Shown: positions 1-8,604 of the stretch, piece after piece | Numbering within the stretch: position 1 is the stretch's first letter | Layout of the letters: every line of letters starts with the position of its first letter | Assembly: GCA_025362795.1 (NCBI GenBank) | Contig: JANYFE010000023.1 | Location: 1 to 32,179 of the forward strand | Reading direction: 5' to 3' | From: Rhodobacterales bacterium | GTDB lineage: Bacteria; Pseudomonadota; Alphaproteobacteria; Rhodobacterales; Rhodobacteraceae | DNA length: 32,179 nucleotides | Translations under genes and position numbers: made by a program | The notes under the pieces: generated by a model | What the model was told of the DNA's origin: nothing | Seen by the model: the letters and a program-made list of their open reading frames with translations, nothing else | Database searches by the model: none

Positions 1-140
1 CGCATTCATCGCTTGACGGTAGAACCCCCGATCAGGCCTACTTCAACCTGCCGCCGCCTGTAACGCTGGCGGCGTAATCGAGGCGGAAAACCACTTAGAA
101 AACGCCCAGAACCTGTTCAGATAAACCGAACCACCTCTCA
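1..140 (+). mobile_element. IS3-family insertion sequence, right end (truncated by window start)
   Basis: The first 77 bases encode the C-terminal end of an IS3-type transposase. They are followed by about 60 bp of non-coding DNA that ends near 140 in CCACCTCTCA. IS3-family ends finish in CA, so I infer the element edge at about 140. The rest of the element lies outside the window, so the left inverted repeat and target duplication cannot be checked. The edge lies about 200 bp upstream of rplO, inside what is normally a continuous ribosomal protein operon. Confidence 0.7.
3..77 (+). CDS. IS3-family transposase (OrfB), C-terminal fragment
   Basis: The frame starting at base 3 reads HSSLDGRTPDQAYFN and runs on to a TAA at 75-77. 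The HSSL-G-TP-(D/E)-AY motif is typical of the extreme C-terminus of IS3-family DDE transposases, just after the catalytic Glu region. Only about 24 residues are present because the window starts inside the gene. The alternative frame ending at 63 has no recognisable similarity. Confidence 0.75.
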   Translation, partial: HSSLDGRTPDQAYFNLPPPVTLAA

Positions 141-219
141 ATTAAGACCATCACAGTCGTCCATGAAGAGAGCAGCAACCCATGGTATCGAAGTAGCACT
201 TCAGCATGATCGGCTACTC

Positions 220-248
220 TTGATCCGCAGGTAAGTTCCCTCTATACG
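220..248 (+). promoter_or_regulatory. Candidate sigma-70 promoter ahead of rplO
   Basis: TTGATC (220-225) and TATACG (243-248) are separated by exactly 17 bp, and each matches four of six consensus bases. They lie between the IS3 end and rplO. If the insertion cut the operon, this would be the nearest visible promoter for rplO. It was found by eye only. Confidence 0.35.
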
Positions 249-343
249 CCCCCGATGGCGCCTGGCGTCATAGAATCAACAAGAAACGCCGCGTTGCTCT
301 CGCCCGTCGCAGGTCAGAGCTTTCCGGCAAAGGAGAATGCGAC

Positions 344-841
344 ATGAAACTGCATGAGTTGCACGACAACGAAGGTGCCACCAAGTCCAAACGCCGCAAG
401 GCGCGTGGCCCCGGTTCGGGCAAGGGCAAGACCGCTGGCCGTGGTATCAAGGGTCAAAAATCCCGTTCGGGCGTGGCGATTGGTGGATACGAAGGCGGCC
501 AGATGCCGCTGTACCGCCGCCTGCCAAAGCGCGGGTTCAGCAAACCGAACCAGAAGCGCTTTGCCGTCATCAACCTGGGCCTGATCGAAAAATTCATTGG
601 TCTGGGCAAGTTGGACATCAAAGCCGAGATCACCGAGGACATGCTGGTCGAGGCTGGTCTGACCGGGCACAAGCGCGACGGAATCCGCATCCTGAACAAG
701 GGCGAGATCACCTCGAAAGTCATGCTGAGCGTCTCTGGCGCATCCGCGGCGGCTGTCGAGGCTGTTGCAGCCGCTGGCGGAACGCTGACCGTGGCGCCGG
801 TTCTGGAACCGCATGGCAAGTCGGTGCGCAAAGCCGTGTAA
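344..841 (+). CDS. rplO: 50S ribosomal protein L15
   Basis: This 165-residue protein has the L15 N-terminus ([12 protein letters not shown]) and the basic glycine-rich stretch [11 protein letters not shown] that threads into 23S rRNA. The C-terminal half carries the globular uL15 domain. L15 is a late-assembling large-subunit protein. The ATG at 344 is preceded by AAAGGAGAA with good spacing. In the spc operon rplO normally follows rpmD and precedes secY. Here secY follows as expected, but rpmD is not visible upstream; an IS3 end is found instead, and about 200 bp without a recognised gene lie between them. A strong hairpin follows the gene. The call is certain from the N-terminus and the neighbours. 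Confidence 0.97.
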   Translation: MKLHELHDNEGATKSKRRKARGPGSGKGKTAGRGIKGQKSRSGVAIGGYEGGQMPLYRRLPKRGFSKPNQKRFAVINLGLIEKFIGLGKLDIKAEITEDMLVEAGLTGHKRDGIRILNKGEITSKVMLSVSGASAAAVEAVAAAGGTLTVAPVLEPHGKSVRKAV

Positions 842-891
842 GGGATTGTAGCCGGTCTTAGGACCGCCTACATCTTCTGCAAGTTTTCCCG

Positions 892-926
892 CGCTGCCGA
901 CCGGAAAACCGGGTCGGCAGCGTTTT
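892..926 (+). terminator. Hairpin with T-run between rplO and secY
   Basis: CGCTGCCGACC (892-902) pairs perfectly with GGTCGGCAGCG (912-922), an 11-bp stem, and TTTT follows at 923-926. It has the form of an intrinsic terminator or attenuator. It would reduce read-through from rplO to secY, so secY may also have its own promoter. Confidence 0.7.
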
Positions 927-951
927 CAATCCAGCTTACGGAGCGTCCGAT

Positions 952-2310
952 ATGGCATCAGCTGCCGAACAAATGGCTGCGAACCTCAGCTGGGGCGCAT
1001 TGGGCAAGGCGACAGACCTGCGGCAGCGCATCTTGTACACGGTGCTGCTGCTGATGGTCTACCGCCTTGGCACCTTCATTCCGGTCCCCGGCATTGACGG
1101 CACTGCGCTCAAGAATTTCATGGACAATCAGGGCTCTGGCCTTGGTGGCATGCTGTCGATGTTCACCGGCGGTGCCATCAAGCGCATGGGCATCTTCGCG
1201 CTTGGCGTGATGCCGTATATCTCGTCCTCCATCATCATTCAGCTTCTGGCCTCAATGATCCCGGCGTTGGAGCAATTGAAGAAAGAGGGCGATCAGGGTC
1301 GCAAGAAGATGAACCAGTATACCCGCTATGCCACCGTGGCACTGGCGGCGTTTCAGGGCTGGGCGATTGCGGCCAGCATCGTGGCGGGCGGTCTGGCGCA
1401 TGACCCGTCGCTGTTCTTCAAACTGTCCTGCGTGGTCACGCTGGTCGGCGGTACCATGTTCCTGATGTGGCTGGGCGAACAGATCACCGCCCGCGGCATT
1501 GGCAACGGCGTCTCCTTGATCATCTTCACCGGCATCGTGGCCGAGATTCCGAATGCCATCGCCAAGTTTCTGGTGCAGGGCCGTTCGGGTCAGGTCTCGC
1601 CTTTCGTGATCATCGGCGCGGTGATCATGGTGGTGGCGGTGATCGGGTTCGTGGTGTTCATGGAACGGGCGCTGCGCAAGATCCACATCCAGTATCCCCG
1701 CCGCCAGGTCGGCATGAAGGTCTATGACGGCGGCTCGTCGCATTTGCCGATCAAGGTCAACCCGGCGGGCGTGATCCCGGCGATCTTTGCGTCGTCGCTG
1801 CTGCTGCTGCCGACGACCATCGCCACATTCTCGGGGGCGCAGACCAGTCCGATCATGTCGACGATCCTGGCCTACTTCGGCTACGGCCAGCCGCTGTATC
1901 TGTTGTTTCAGGGCGCGATGATCGTGTTCTTTGCCTATTTCTACACGGCCAACGTGTCGTTCAAGACCGATGAAGTGGCCGAGAATCTCAAGAATCAGAA
2001 CGGCTTTATCCCCGGCATCCGCCCAGGCAAAAAGACCCAGGACTATCTGGACTACGTGGTGACGCGGGTTCTGGTGGTGGGGTCGGCCTATCTGGCGGCT
2101 GTCTGCTTCCTGCCCGAGATTCTGACCAACCAGTTCGCGATCCCGTTCTATTTCGGGGGAACGTCGGTTTTGATCGTTGTGTCGGTCACGATGGACACGA
2201 TCAACCAGATTCAGTCGCATATGTTGGCCCATCAATACGAAGGGCTGATCGAACGCTCGCAACTGCGCGGCAAAAAACGGACGGGAACCAAGGCGCCGGC
2301 AAGGCGCTAA
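952..2310 (+). CDS. secY: Preprotein translocase subunit SecY
   Basis: This 452-residue polytopic membrane protein is the channel-forming subunit of the SecYEG translocon, which exports unfolded preproteins and inserts membrane proteins. The N-terminus shows LRQRILYTVLLLMVYRLG (TM1) followed by the FIPVPGID entry region. The segment ALGVMPYISSSIIIQ matches the conserved TM2 region. Further hydrophobic helices follow, giving about ten in total, and cytosolic loop residues include GMKVYDGGSSHLPIKVN. The C-terminus is basic (GKKRTGTKAPARR). The start at 952 is preceded by CGGAG about 8 bases upstream. The length fits the family, and adk follows as in other alphaproteobacteria. Confidence 0.97.
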   Translation: MASAAEQMAANLSWGALGKATDLRQRILYTVLLLMVYRLGTFIPVPGIDGTALKNFMDNQGSGLGGMLSMFTGGAIKRMGIFALGVMPYISSSIIIQLLASMIPALEQLKKEGDQGRKKMNQYTRYATVALAAFQGWAIAASIVAGGLAHDPSLFFKLSCVVTLVGGTMFLMWLGEQITARGIGNGVSLIIFTGIVAEIPNAIAKFLVQGRSGQVSPFVIIGAVIMVVAVIGFVVFMERALRKIHIQYPRRQVGMKVYDGGSSHLPIKVNPAGVIPAIFASSLLLLPTTIATFSGAQTSPIMSTILAYFGYGQPLYLLFQGAMIVFFAYFYTANVSFKTDEVAENLKNQNGFIPGIRPGKKTQDYLDYVVTRVLVVGSAYLAAVCFLPEILTNQFAIPFYFGGTSVLIVVSVTMDTINQIQSHMLAHQYEGLIERSQLRGKKRTGTKAPARR

Positions 2311-2382
2311 TCCGGAAGCGTGTCAGGCTAAAGTGGCAGCCAGTTTGCCGCCCGACACGCGACCGCCAAAACGGGGGGCCAG

Positions 2383-3033
2383 ATGGTCAATATCATACTT
2401 CTGGGCCCTCCGGGTGCAGGCAAAGGAACCCAAGCCAAGCGGCTGGTTGACGAACGCCAGATGGTGCAGCTGTCCACCGGCGACATGCTGCGCGAGGCCC
2501 GGCATTCGGGCACCGAAATGGGCCATAGGGTTTCCGAGGTGATGGACCGTGGCGGTCTGGTGACGGACGAGATCGTGATCGGACTGATCGAGGAAAACCT
2601 TCACCACGACGCCCCCGGAGGCTTCATCTTTGACGGCTTCCCCCGCACGTTGAAACAGGCGGATGCGCTTGGCGCGGTCCTTGACCGCAACGGCATGTCG
2701 CTGGATCATGTGGTGGAAATGCAGGTCGATGATGCGGCGCTGGTTGCCAGGATCACCGGGCGCTACACCTGTGGCAATTGCGGTGCGGTCTATCATGACG
2801 CCACAAAGCCGACCGCGAAGCCGGGCATCTGCGATGCCTGTGGTTCCTCCAATCTCAGGCGGCGTGCCGACGACAACGAGGACGCGCTCAAGATCCGTCT
2901 GATGGAGTATTACAAGAAAACCTCGCCCCTGATCGGCTATTACTATGCCCTCGGTAAGTTGGACACCGTGGATGGTCTGGCAGAAATGGACGCTGTTGCA
3001 GCGGCCGTTGCGAAAGTTCTTGACAGAACCTGA
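2383..3033 (+). CDS. adk: Adenylate kinase, long-lid zinc-binding type
   Basis: The enzyme interconverts ATP + AMP and 2 ADP in the cytoplasm. The 216-residue sequence has the P-loop GPPGAGKGT (residues 8-16), the AMP-site motif DGFPRT (about 84-89), and a long lid. The lid contains Cys130-x2-Cys133 and Cys150-x2-Cys153, the four-cysteine zinc site found in many non-enteric adenylate kinases. RADDNED, just after the lid, is also a family motif. The ATG at 2383 has only a weak purine-rich site upstream. The gene lies 72 bp after secY, the standard alphaproteobacterial position. Co-transcription with secY is likely. Confidence 0.97.
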   Translation: MVNIILLGPPGAGKGTQAKRLVDERQMVQLSTGDMLREARHSGTEMGHRVSEVMDRGGLVTDEIVIGLIEENLHHDAPGGFIFDGFPRTLKQADALGAVLDRNGMSLDHVVEMQVDDAALVARITGRYTCGNCGAVYHDATKPTAKPGICDACGSSNLRRRADDNEDALKIRLMEYYKKTSPLIGYYYALGKLDTVDGLAEMDAVAAAVAKVLDRT

Positions 3034-3052
3034 AATATCCCCATCCGCGGCC

Positions 3053-3081
3053 TTGACGGTCTGGTCAAAAGCCCATACAGC
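3053..3081 (+). promoter_or_regulatory. Possible promoter between adk and rpsM
   Basis: TTGACG (3053-3058) is followed 17 bp later by TACAGC (3076-3081). The -35 matches five of six consensus bases but the -10 only three of six. The 169-bp adk-rpsM gap is longer than the other gaps in this operon, which leaves room for an alpha-operon promoter. The support is weak. Confidence 0.25.
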
Positions 3082-3202
3082 ACGGCGTCCCGCTGCGGAA
3101 TCACTTCGCGGCGGGCAATCGTTTCGGAATTGTGACTGCACCATTCCGGGTTGTGAAAAAAGGTTCTGGCACCACGGAACCGCAACGAAAAGGAAGACAC
3201 GT

Positions 3203-3571
3203 TTGGCACGTATTGCTGGCGTCAACATACCCACTGCAAAGCGGGTTCCCATCGCACTGACCTATATCCACGGCATCGGCCCGCATGTCGCGGACCAGAT
3301 CTGCACCTCGATCGGCATCGACCAGGCCCGTCGCGTCAACCAGTTGACCGACGCCGAAGTGCTGGCGATCCGCGAGTATATCGACGCGAACTTCACGGTT
3401 GAAGGCGATCTGCGTCGCGAAACCTCGATGAACATCAAGCGTCTGATGGACCTTGGTTGCTACCGTGGCCTGCGTCACCGCAAGGGTCTGCCGACCCGCG
3501 GTCAGCGCACCCATACCAACGCTCGCACCCGCAAAGGCCCTGCAAAGGCCATTGCCGGCAAGAAGAAATAA
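3203..3571 (+). CDS. rpsM: 30S ribosomal protein S13
   Basis: This is 122 residues of uS13, beginning [10 protein letters not shown] and ending in the basic tail [11 protein letters not shown] that reaches the decoding site and tRNA. The initiator must be TTG at 3203. It gives the exact family N-terminus and has AAAAGGAAGA just upstream, while the upstream ATG in this frame would add about 86 unrelated residues. The helix-hairpin-helix region ([10 protein letters not shown]) and the motif [18 protein letters not shown] are intact. rpsK follows after 12 bp with its own AAGGAG site, as in the alpha operon. Confidence 0.96.
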   Translation: MARIAGVNIPTAKRVPIALTYIHGIGPHVADQICTSIGIDQARRVNQLTDAEVLAIREYIDANFTVEGDLRRETSMNIKRLMDLGCYRGLRHRKGLPTRGQRTHTNARTRKGPAKAIAGKKK

Positions 3572-3583
3572 GGAGCGGACAGA

Positions 3584-3982
3584 ATGGCACGCGAAACAAC
3601 CAAAGCCGGCCGCACCAAGAAGAAAGAGCGCAAGAACATCGCCGCTGGCGTTGCGCATGTGAACTCTTCTTTCAACAACACCAAAATCCTGATTTCCGAC
3701 GTGCAGGGCAACGCCATCTCGTGGTCGTCTGCTGGCACGATGGGCTTCAAAGGCTCGCGCAAGTCGACGCCTTACGCTGCCCAGATGGCCGCCGAAGATG
3801 CAGCCAAAAAAGCGCAGGAACATGGCATGAAAACCGTCGAGGTCGAAGTGCAGGGTCCGGGTTCAGGCCGCGAGTCCGCATTGCGGGCTTTGGCGGCGAC
3901 TGGCCTCAACATCACCTCGATCCGCGATGTGACGCCTCTGGCGCACAACGGCTGCCGTCCACCGAAGCGCCGCCGGGTCTGA
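3584..3982 (+). CDS. rpsK: 30S ribosomal protein S11
   Basis: This is 132 residues of uS11, a platform protein of the small subunit near the mRNA exit. Diagnostic stretches are [36 protein letters not shown] and the C-terminal [12 protein letters not shown]. The basic N-terminus is slightly longer than in enteric bacteria, as is usual in this group. The ATG at 3584 follows TAAGGAG. A strong hairpin with a T-rich tail follows, so expression of rpoA downstream may be partly uncoupled. Confidence 0.97.
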   Translation: MARETTKAGRTKKKERKNIAAGVAHVNSSFNNTKILISDVQGNAISWSSAGTMGFKGSRKSTPYAAQMAAEDAAKKAQEHGMKTVEVEVQGPGSGRESALRALAATGLNITSIRDVTPLAHNGCRPPKRRRV

Positions 3983-3998
3983 TCTGGAATTGAATTGG

Positions 3999-4038
3999 TC
4001 GGGCTGTGCCTCAGGTCACAGCCCGATTTCGTTGTTTT
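3999..4038 (+). terminator. Intrinsic terminator-like hairpin between rpsK and rpoA
   Basis: TCGGGCTGTG (3999-4008) pairs perfectly with CACAGCCCGA (4017-4026), followed by the T-rich TTTCGTTGTTTT. It sits in the 121-bp rpsK-rpoA gap and could attenuate transcription into rpoA. The interrupted T-run suggests partial rather than full termination. Confidence 0.6.
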
Positions 4039-4103
4039 GAACCAAGACCCTCGGGCGTCGGCTGTTCTGGACATGGGCAGCAGACATGAATGGAGGCGAA
4101 AGC

Positions 4104-5120
4104 ATGATCCACAAGAATTGGCTCGAACTGATCAAGCCGCAACAATTGGGCGTCAAGGCCGGTCCTGACGCACAGCGCACCGCCACGCTGATCGCCGAAC
4201 CGCTGGAGCGCGGCTTTGGCCTGACCCTGGGCAACGCCCTGCGCCGCGTTCTGCTGTCGTCGCTGCAAGGTGCCGCAATCACCTCCGTGCAGATCGACAA
4301 CGTGCTGCACGAGTTTTCCAGCGTGGCCGGCGTGCGTGAAGACGTCACCGACATCGTGCTGAACCTGAAGGGTGTCCGTCTTAAGATGGATGTCGAGGGC
4401 CCGAAACGCCTGTCGATCTCTGCCAAGGGTCCGGGCGTTGTGACCGCTGGCGACATTTCGGAATCGTCTGGGATCGAAATTCTGAACCGCGATCATGTCA
4501 TCTGTCACCTTGACGACGGCGCCGACGTGTTCATGGAACTGACGGTTTCGACCGGCAAAGGCTATGTCGCCGCCGACAAGAACCGTCCGGAAGATGCGCC
4601 GATCGGGCTGATCCCGATCGATGCGATCTATTCGCCGGTCAAGAAGGTCAGCTACGAAGTCACGCCGACCCGCGAAGGTCAGGTGCTGGATTATGACCGT
4701 CTGACGATGAAGCTGGAAACCGACGGCTCGCTGACGCCGGAAGACGCCGTGGCCTATGCCGCGCGCATTCTGCAAGACCAGTTGGCCGTGTTCGTCAACT
4801 TCGACGAGCCGGAAGCGGCGGGCAAAGGCATCGAGGATGCGGGTCTGGAATTCAACCCGTTGCTCTTGAAGAAAGTCGACGAGCTGGAACTGTCGGTCCG
4901 TTCGGCCAACTGCCTGAAGAACGACAATATCGTCTACATCGGCGATCTGATCCAGAAAACCGAAGCCGAAATGCTGCGCACCCCGAACTTTGGCCGCAAG
5001 TCCTTGAACGAAATCAAGGAGGTGCTGTCGGGCATGGGTCTGCATCTGGGCATGGAAGTCGAAGACTGGCCGCCGGAAAACATCGAAGATCTGGCCAAGC
5101 GTTTCGAAGACCAGTTCTGA
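4104..5120 (+). CDS. rpoA: DNA-directed RNA polymerase alpha subunit
   Basis: RpoA dimerises to start assembly of core RNA polymerase, and its C-terminal domain contacts UP elements and activators. From the ATG at 4104 it is 338 residues. The N-terminal domain carries the dimerisation motif [20 protein letters not shown]. The alpha-CTD follows a linker at about residue 250 and includes [13 protein letters not shown] and [14 protein letters not shown]. An in-frame ATG at 4086 exists, but GGAGG at 4092-4096 is correctly spaced for 4104. The protein has the usual alphaproteobacterial length and lies between rpsK and rplQ. Confidence 0.97.
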   Translation: MIHKNWLELIKPQQLGVKAGPDAQRTATLIAEPLERGFGLTLGNALRRVLLSSLQGAAITSVQIDNVLHEFSSVAGVREDVTDIVLNLKGVRLKMDVEGPKRLSISAKGPGVVTAGDISESSGIEILNRDHVICHLDDGADVFMELTVSTGKGYVAADKNRPEDAPIGLIPIDAIYSPVKKVSYEVTPTREGQVLDYDRLTMKLETDGSLTPEDAVAYAARILQDQLAVFVNFDEPEAAGKGIEDAGLEFNPLLLKKVDELELSVRSANCLKNDNIVYIGDLIQKTEAEMLRTPNFGRKSLNEIKEVLSGMGLHLGMEVEDWPPENIEDLAKRFEDQF

Positions 5121-5125
5121 TACCT

Positions 5126-5169
5126 GGCGGGGTGAACCCCGCCCTACTTAGGTCGGGGCGTGCCCCGAC
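5126..5169 (+). other. Two tandem hairpins between rpoA and rplQ
   Basis: GGCGGGG/CCCCGCC (5126-5132 with 5137-5143, 4-nt loop) is followed by GTCGGGG/CCCCGAC (5152-5158 with 5163-5169, 4-nt loop). Neither has a T-run, so they look like stable RNA structures affecting stability or processing rather than terminators. They lie in the 161-bp gap before rplQ. Confidence 0.6.
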
Positions 5170-5281
5170 TCACGTCTAAAATGCCCGGACTGCCGGGGAA
5201 AATATGGGCGAAAGCCCCAAGGTGAGCGGGGGCATTCGTAGCCCTCGCCGGACAAAGCAAAACAGACGTTAGGAGAATATC

Positions 5282-5701
5282 ATGCGTCACGGCAGCGGCT
5301 ACCGCAAACTCAACCGGACCCACGAACACCGCAAAGCGTTGTTCGCCAACATGGCCGGTTCGCTCATCGAACACGAACAGATCAAGACCACCTTGCCGAA
5401 AGCCAAGGAACTGCGCCCGATCATTGAAAAGCTGATCACGCTCGCCAAGCGCGGCGACCTGCACGCCCGTCGTCAGGCTGGCGCGCAGTTGAAGCAGGAC
5501 CAGTATGTCGAACGCCTGTTCGCCATCCTGGGCCCCCGCTACAAGGAGCGTCAGGGCGGCTATGTCCGCGTGCTCAAGGCCGGCTTCCGCTATGGCGACA
5601 TGGCCCCGATGGCGATCATCGAATTCGTTGACCGCGACGTCAACGCCAAGGGCGCTGGCGACAAGGCCCGCGTTCTGGCGGAAGACAATTTCGAAAGCTG
5701 A
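5282..5701 (+). CDS. rplQ: 50S ribosomal protein L17
   Basis: This is 139 residues of bL17, near the peptide exit tunnel. The N-terminus [17 protein letters not shown] and the motif [21 protein letters not shown] are diagnostic, and the longer alphaproteobacterial C-terminus ([10 protein letters not shown]) is present. The ATG at 5282 follows TTAGGAGAATATC, a strong ribosome binding site. It is the last gene of the alpha operon and is followed within 25 bp by a perfect intrinsic terminator. Confidence 0.97.
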   Translation: MRHGSGYRKLNRTHEHRKALFANMAGSLIEHEQIKTTLPKAKELRPIIEKLITLAKRGDLHARRQAGAQLKQDQYVERLFAILGPRYKERQGGYVRVLKAGFRYGDMAPMAIIEFVDRDVNAKGAGDKARVLAEDNFES

Positions 5702-5724
5702 TCTGTCCTTATGGCTGATCTACA

Positions 5725-5753
5725 GGCCCGCACCGCAAGGTTGCGGGCCTTTT
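5725..5753 (+). terminator. Rho-independent terminator of the ribosomal operon
   Basis: GGCCCGCA (5725-5732) pairs perfectly with TGCGGGCC (5742-5749) across a 9-nt loop and is followed directly by TTTT and more T-rich sequence. It ends the rplQ transcript. Confidence 0.85.
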
Positions 5754-5856
5754 CGTTTCCCGCTCCACGCTTCATTGACCTCGAATTCTCCGTAGACCCT
5801 TTCCAGGCCAATTGTAGATGCGTTGTAGGTTTGCAAAAAACGCTTAGGTTAACGTC

Positions 5857-7161
5857 ATGCCCGACCTGTTCGACACCCCCTCCGCAGCCCCCAAAGCGCC
5901 CGGCCCCTTGGCTGACCGCCTGCGCCCGCGCAATATGGCGGAGGTGATCGGGCAGGGGCATGTCTTGTCACCAGAGGGGCCGTTGGGTTCGATGCTGGCG
6001 GCACACAGCCTGTCGTCCCTGATCCTGTGGGGACCACCAGGCGTAGGCAAGACCACTATTGCCCGCCTGCTGGCGCAGGAAACCGACCTGTCCTTCGTGC
6101 AAATCTCGGCTATCTTCACGGGCATCCCGGACCTTAGAAAAGTCTTTGAATCCGCCAGGATACGCCGTCAGAATGGCCAGGGGACGCTGTTGTTCGTCGA
6201 CGAAATCCACCGTTTCAACAAGGCGCAGCAAGATGGCTTCCTGCCCTATATGGAAGATGGCACGATCCTTCTGGTCGGTGCCACCACCGAAAACCCCTCG
6301 TTCGAACTCAACGCCGCTCTCCTCTCTCGCGCGCAAGTCATTGTTCTGGAACGCTTGACGCCCACCGATCTTGAACGCCTTGCCCAACGAGCGGAAAAAG
6401 AACTCAACCGGGCACTGCCCCTTACCGGCGACGCCCGCGAGGCTTTGGTCGAGATGTCAGACGGCGATGGCCGCACGCTCTTGAACCTGATCGAACAGAT
6501 CACTGCCTGGAATTCCTCCAAATCTCTGACCCGCGACGAACTTTCCACCCGCCTGATGCGCCGTGCGGCCAAATACGACAAGTCCGGCGAGGAGCATTAC
6601 AACCTGATTTCGGCCTTGCACAAATCGGTCCGGGGTTCCGATCCAGACGCCGCCTTGTACTGGTTCACCCGCATGCTGGAAGGCGGCGAAGACCCCCGCT
6701 TCCTCGCCCGCCGCATTACCAGAATGGCTATTGAGGACATAGGGTTGGCCGATCCGCAAGCGCAGGAAATCTGCCTCGCAGGTTGGCAGACCTACGAACG
6801 TCTGGGCAGTCCCGAAGGTGAACTGGCACTGGCGCAAGCCGTGATCTACCTCGCCCTCGCCCCGAAATCCAACGCCGGTTACATGGCCTATTCTGCGGCA
6901 CGTCAGGCCGCCAGACAGACCGGCAGCGAGCCGCCACCGCTGCACATCCGCAACGCGCCGACCAAACTGATGAAGGACATCGGTTATGGTGCTGATTATG
7001 CTTATGATCATGACGCCGAGGACGGATTTTCGGGCCAGAACTATTTCCCCGAAACCATGAAGCGCGGCATCTATTACACGCCACCGGAACGCGGGTTTGA
7101 ACGCGAACTCAAGAAACGCATCGAATACTTCGCCAAACTCCGCGCCAAACGCCAGACCTGA
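5857..7161 (+). CDS. rarA: Replication-associated recombination protein A (RarA/MgsA AAA+ ATPase)
   Basis: RarA is a clamp-loader-like AAA+ ATPase acting at stalled replication forks and interacting with SSB. The 434-residue protein has the N-terminal LADRLRPRNMAEVIGQ motif, Walker A GPPGVGKTT (59-67), Walker B LLFVDEIHRF (111-120) and sensor 1 in GATTENPSFELN. The C-terminal tetramerisation region contains HKSVRGSDPDAALYW and YFPETMKRGIYY, both typical of RarA and absent from DnaX. The start follows a 155-bp gap holding the rplQ terminator. crcB begins 52 bp downstream, so the two may share a transcript. Confidence 0.93.
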   Translation: MPDLFDTPSAAPKAPGPLADRLRPRNMAEVIGQGHVLSPEGPLGSMLAAHSLSSLILWGPPGVGKTTIARLLAQETDLSFVQISAIFTGIPDLRKVFESARIRRQNGQGTLLFVDEIHRFNKAQQDGFLPYMEDGTILLVGATTENPSFELNAALLSRAQVIVLERLTPTDLERLAQRAEKELNRALPLTGDAREALVEMSDGDGRTLLNLIEQITAWNSSKSLTRDELSTRLMRRAAKYDKSGEEHYNLISALHKSVRGSDPDAALYWFTRMLEGGEDPRFLARRITRMAIEDIGLADPQAQEICLAGWQTYERLGSPEGELALAQAVIYLALAPKSNAGYMAYSAARQAARQTGSEPPPLHIRNAPTKLMKDIGYGADYAYDHDAEDGFSGQNYFPETMKRGIYYTPPERGFERELKKRIEYFAKLRAKRQT

Positions 7162-7213
7162 CAAGTTTCCGTCTAAGGTTGACAATTCCCCGCCTCAGGC
7201 CCAAGGAAACCTG

Positions 7214-7561
7214 ATGATTTACGCACTTTTTCAAGTCGCCATCGGCGGGGCTATCGGTTCCGTCCTGCGCTTTCTGACCCTCACCACGGTCAGCGCGCCC
7301 CTCGGCACGTTCGTCGTCAACGTCGCGGGCAGCCTTGTCATGGGCGTCTTGTTCGTCACCCTGTCCGCCCGCCTGTCACCCCTGTTGATGACTGGCGTTC
7401 TGGGTGGGTTCACCACTTTCTCGGCCTTCTCTCTTGATGCCCTGAAACTCTACGAATCCGGCCAGCCCAGCCAAGCGATCCTTTACATCGCCGGGTCCGT
7501 CATCCTGTCCCTTGCCGCTGTCGCCCTCGGTGCAGCCCTTGCCCGTGGAGCCTTCGCATGA
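7214..7561 (+). CDS. crcB: Fluoride efflux channel CrcB/Fluc
   Basis: Fluc proteins form dual-topology dimers that let fluoride leave the cytoplasm. From the ATG at 7214 the protein has 115 residues and four hydrophobic segments. It has the start region GGAIGSVLRF, the asparagine in FVVNVAGS, and the signature GGFTTFSAFS with its channel-lining Phe residues. An open frame reaches 7097, but the extra residues are polar and overlap rarA, while AAGGAAACCTG precedes 7214. The stop overlaps the next start as ATGA (7558-7561). I saw no fluoride riboswitch in the short upstream gap. Confidence 0.92.
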   Translation: MIYALFQVAIGGAIGSVLRFLTLTTVSAPLGTFVVNVAGSLVMGVLFVTLSARLSPLLMTGVLGGFTTFSAFSLDALKLYESGQPSQAILYIAGSVILSLAAVALGAALARGAFA

Positions 7562-8604
7562 GCGATGTCAAACTGTTGACCGTATCGGAAGATGAGGGCG
7601 AACAGCGCCTCGACCGCTGGTTCAAACGCCGTTTTCCCCAATTAACTCAAGGCGCTGTGGAAAAGCTGTGCCGCACCGGTCAGGTCCGTGTGGACTCCGC
7701 CCGCGCCAAGGCGTCGGACCACGTTGTGCCTGGCCAGACCATTCGTGTGCCACCTTTGCCCGACACCGCCGCCCCCTCGCGCCCGCGTGCCGGTGGCGTC
7801 AGCCCGGTGGATGAGAAGATGATTCAGGACTGCGTGCTGTGGAAGGATGAGCACATCATCATCCTGAACAAGCCGCCCGGCCTGCCGTCGCAAGGCGGTT
7901 CCGGGCAGGGCGACCGCCATGTCGACGGGTTGACCGAGGCACTGAAGTTCGGCTTCAAGGAACGCCCGAAGCTGGTGCACCGCTTGGACAAGGACACTTC
8001 TGGCCTGCTGATGCTCGCCCGCACTGACCGGATTGCGCGGGCCTTGTCCGAAGCATTACGCCACCGCGCCACGCGCAAGATTTACTGGGCACTGGTGGCT
8101 GGTGTGCCAAACCCCCGCAAAGGTTCAATAAAATATGCCCTGATGAAAGCCCCCGGTCATGGTCGTGGTGGCGAGGGCGAAAAGATGATGTGCATCCACC
8201 CGGCCAAAGTCGGCGATTACCCCGATGCCAAGCGCGCCCAGACCGATTATTTCGTGCTGTGGTTTCTGGGTGCCCGAATGTCGTGGATGGCGCTGGAGCC
8301 GGTGACAGGCCGCACCCATCAGCTGCGGGCGCATATGGCCGAAATGGGTCATCCGATCATCGGGGACAGCAAATACGGCGGCTCGGGGACGGAGAACGAG
8401 GGCGATGGCTGGGGCGCGCAGATTGGCGGCGATATCAGCCGCAAGATGCACCTGCACGCCCGCAGTCTCAGCTTTGAACACCCGATCAGCAAAAAGTTGA
8501 TGACGTTCGAGGCACCGCTGCCGGACCACATGGCAAAGACCTGGAAAATGCTGGACTGGCATCCCAAAGACGTGCCGGCCGACCCGTTCGGGGATGGCGA
8601 ATGA
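7558..8604 (+). CDS. rluC: RluC/RluD-family 23S rRNA pseudouridine synthase
   Basis: This 348-residue enzyme isomerises specific uridines of 23S rRNA to pseudouridine. The N-terminus has an S4-like RNA-binding domain (EQRLDRWFKRRFPQLT to about residue 65). The catalytic domain has the RluA-family motif HRLDKDTSGLL at 141-151, with the nucleophilic Asp144. Further family motifs are ILNKPPGLPSQGG, GRTHQLRAHMAEMGHPIIGD and the C-terminal HLHARSLSF. The crcB-like-synthase-ATP12 chain is joined by ATGA overlaps on both sides, which implies translational coupling. The exact target (RluC versus RluD positions) cannot be told from sequence alone. Confidence 0.85.
   Translation: MSDVKLLTVSEDEGEQRLDRWFKRRFPQLTQGAVEKLCRTGQVRVDSARAKASDHVVPGQTIRVPPLPDTAAPSRPRAGGVSPVDEKMIQDCVLWKDEHIIILNKPPGLPSQGGSGQGDRHVDGLTEALKFGFKERPKLVHRLDKDTSGLLMLARTDRIARALSEALRHRATRKIYWALVAGVPNPRKGSIKYALMKAPGHGRGGEGEKMMCIHPAKVGDYPDAKRAQTDYFVLWFLGARMSWMALEPVTGRTHQLRAHMAEMGHPIIGDSKYGGSGTENEGDGWGAQIGGDISRKMHLHARSLSFEHPISKKLMTFEAPLPDHMAKTWKMLDWHPKDVPADPFGDGE

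Noticed and set aside
7162-7213. Fluoride riboswitch ahead of crcB
   Set aside because: The 52-bp gap lacks the conserved riboswitch sequence and is too short for the full fold.
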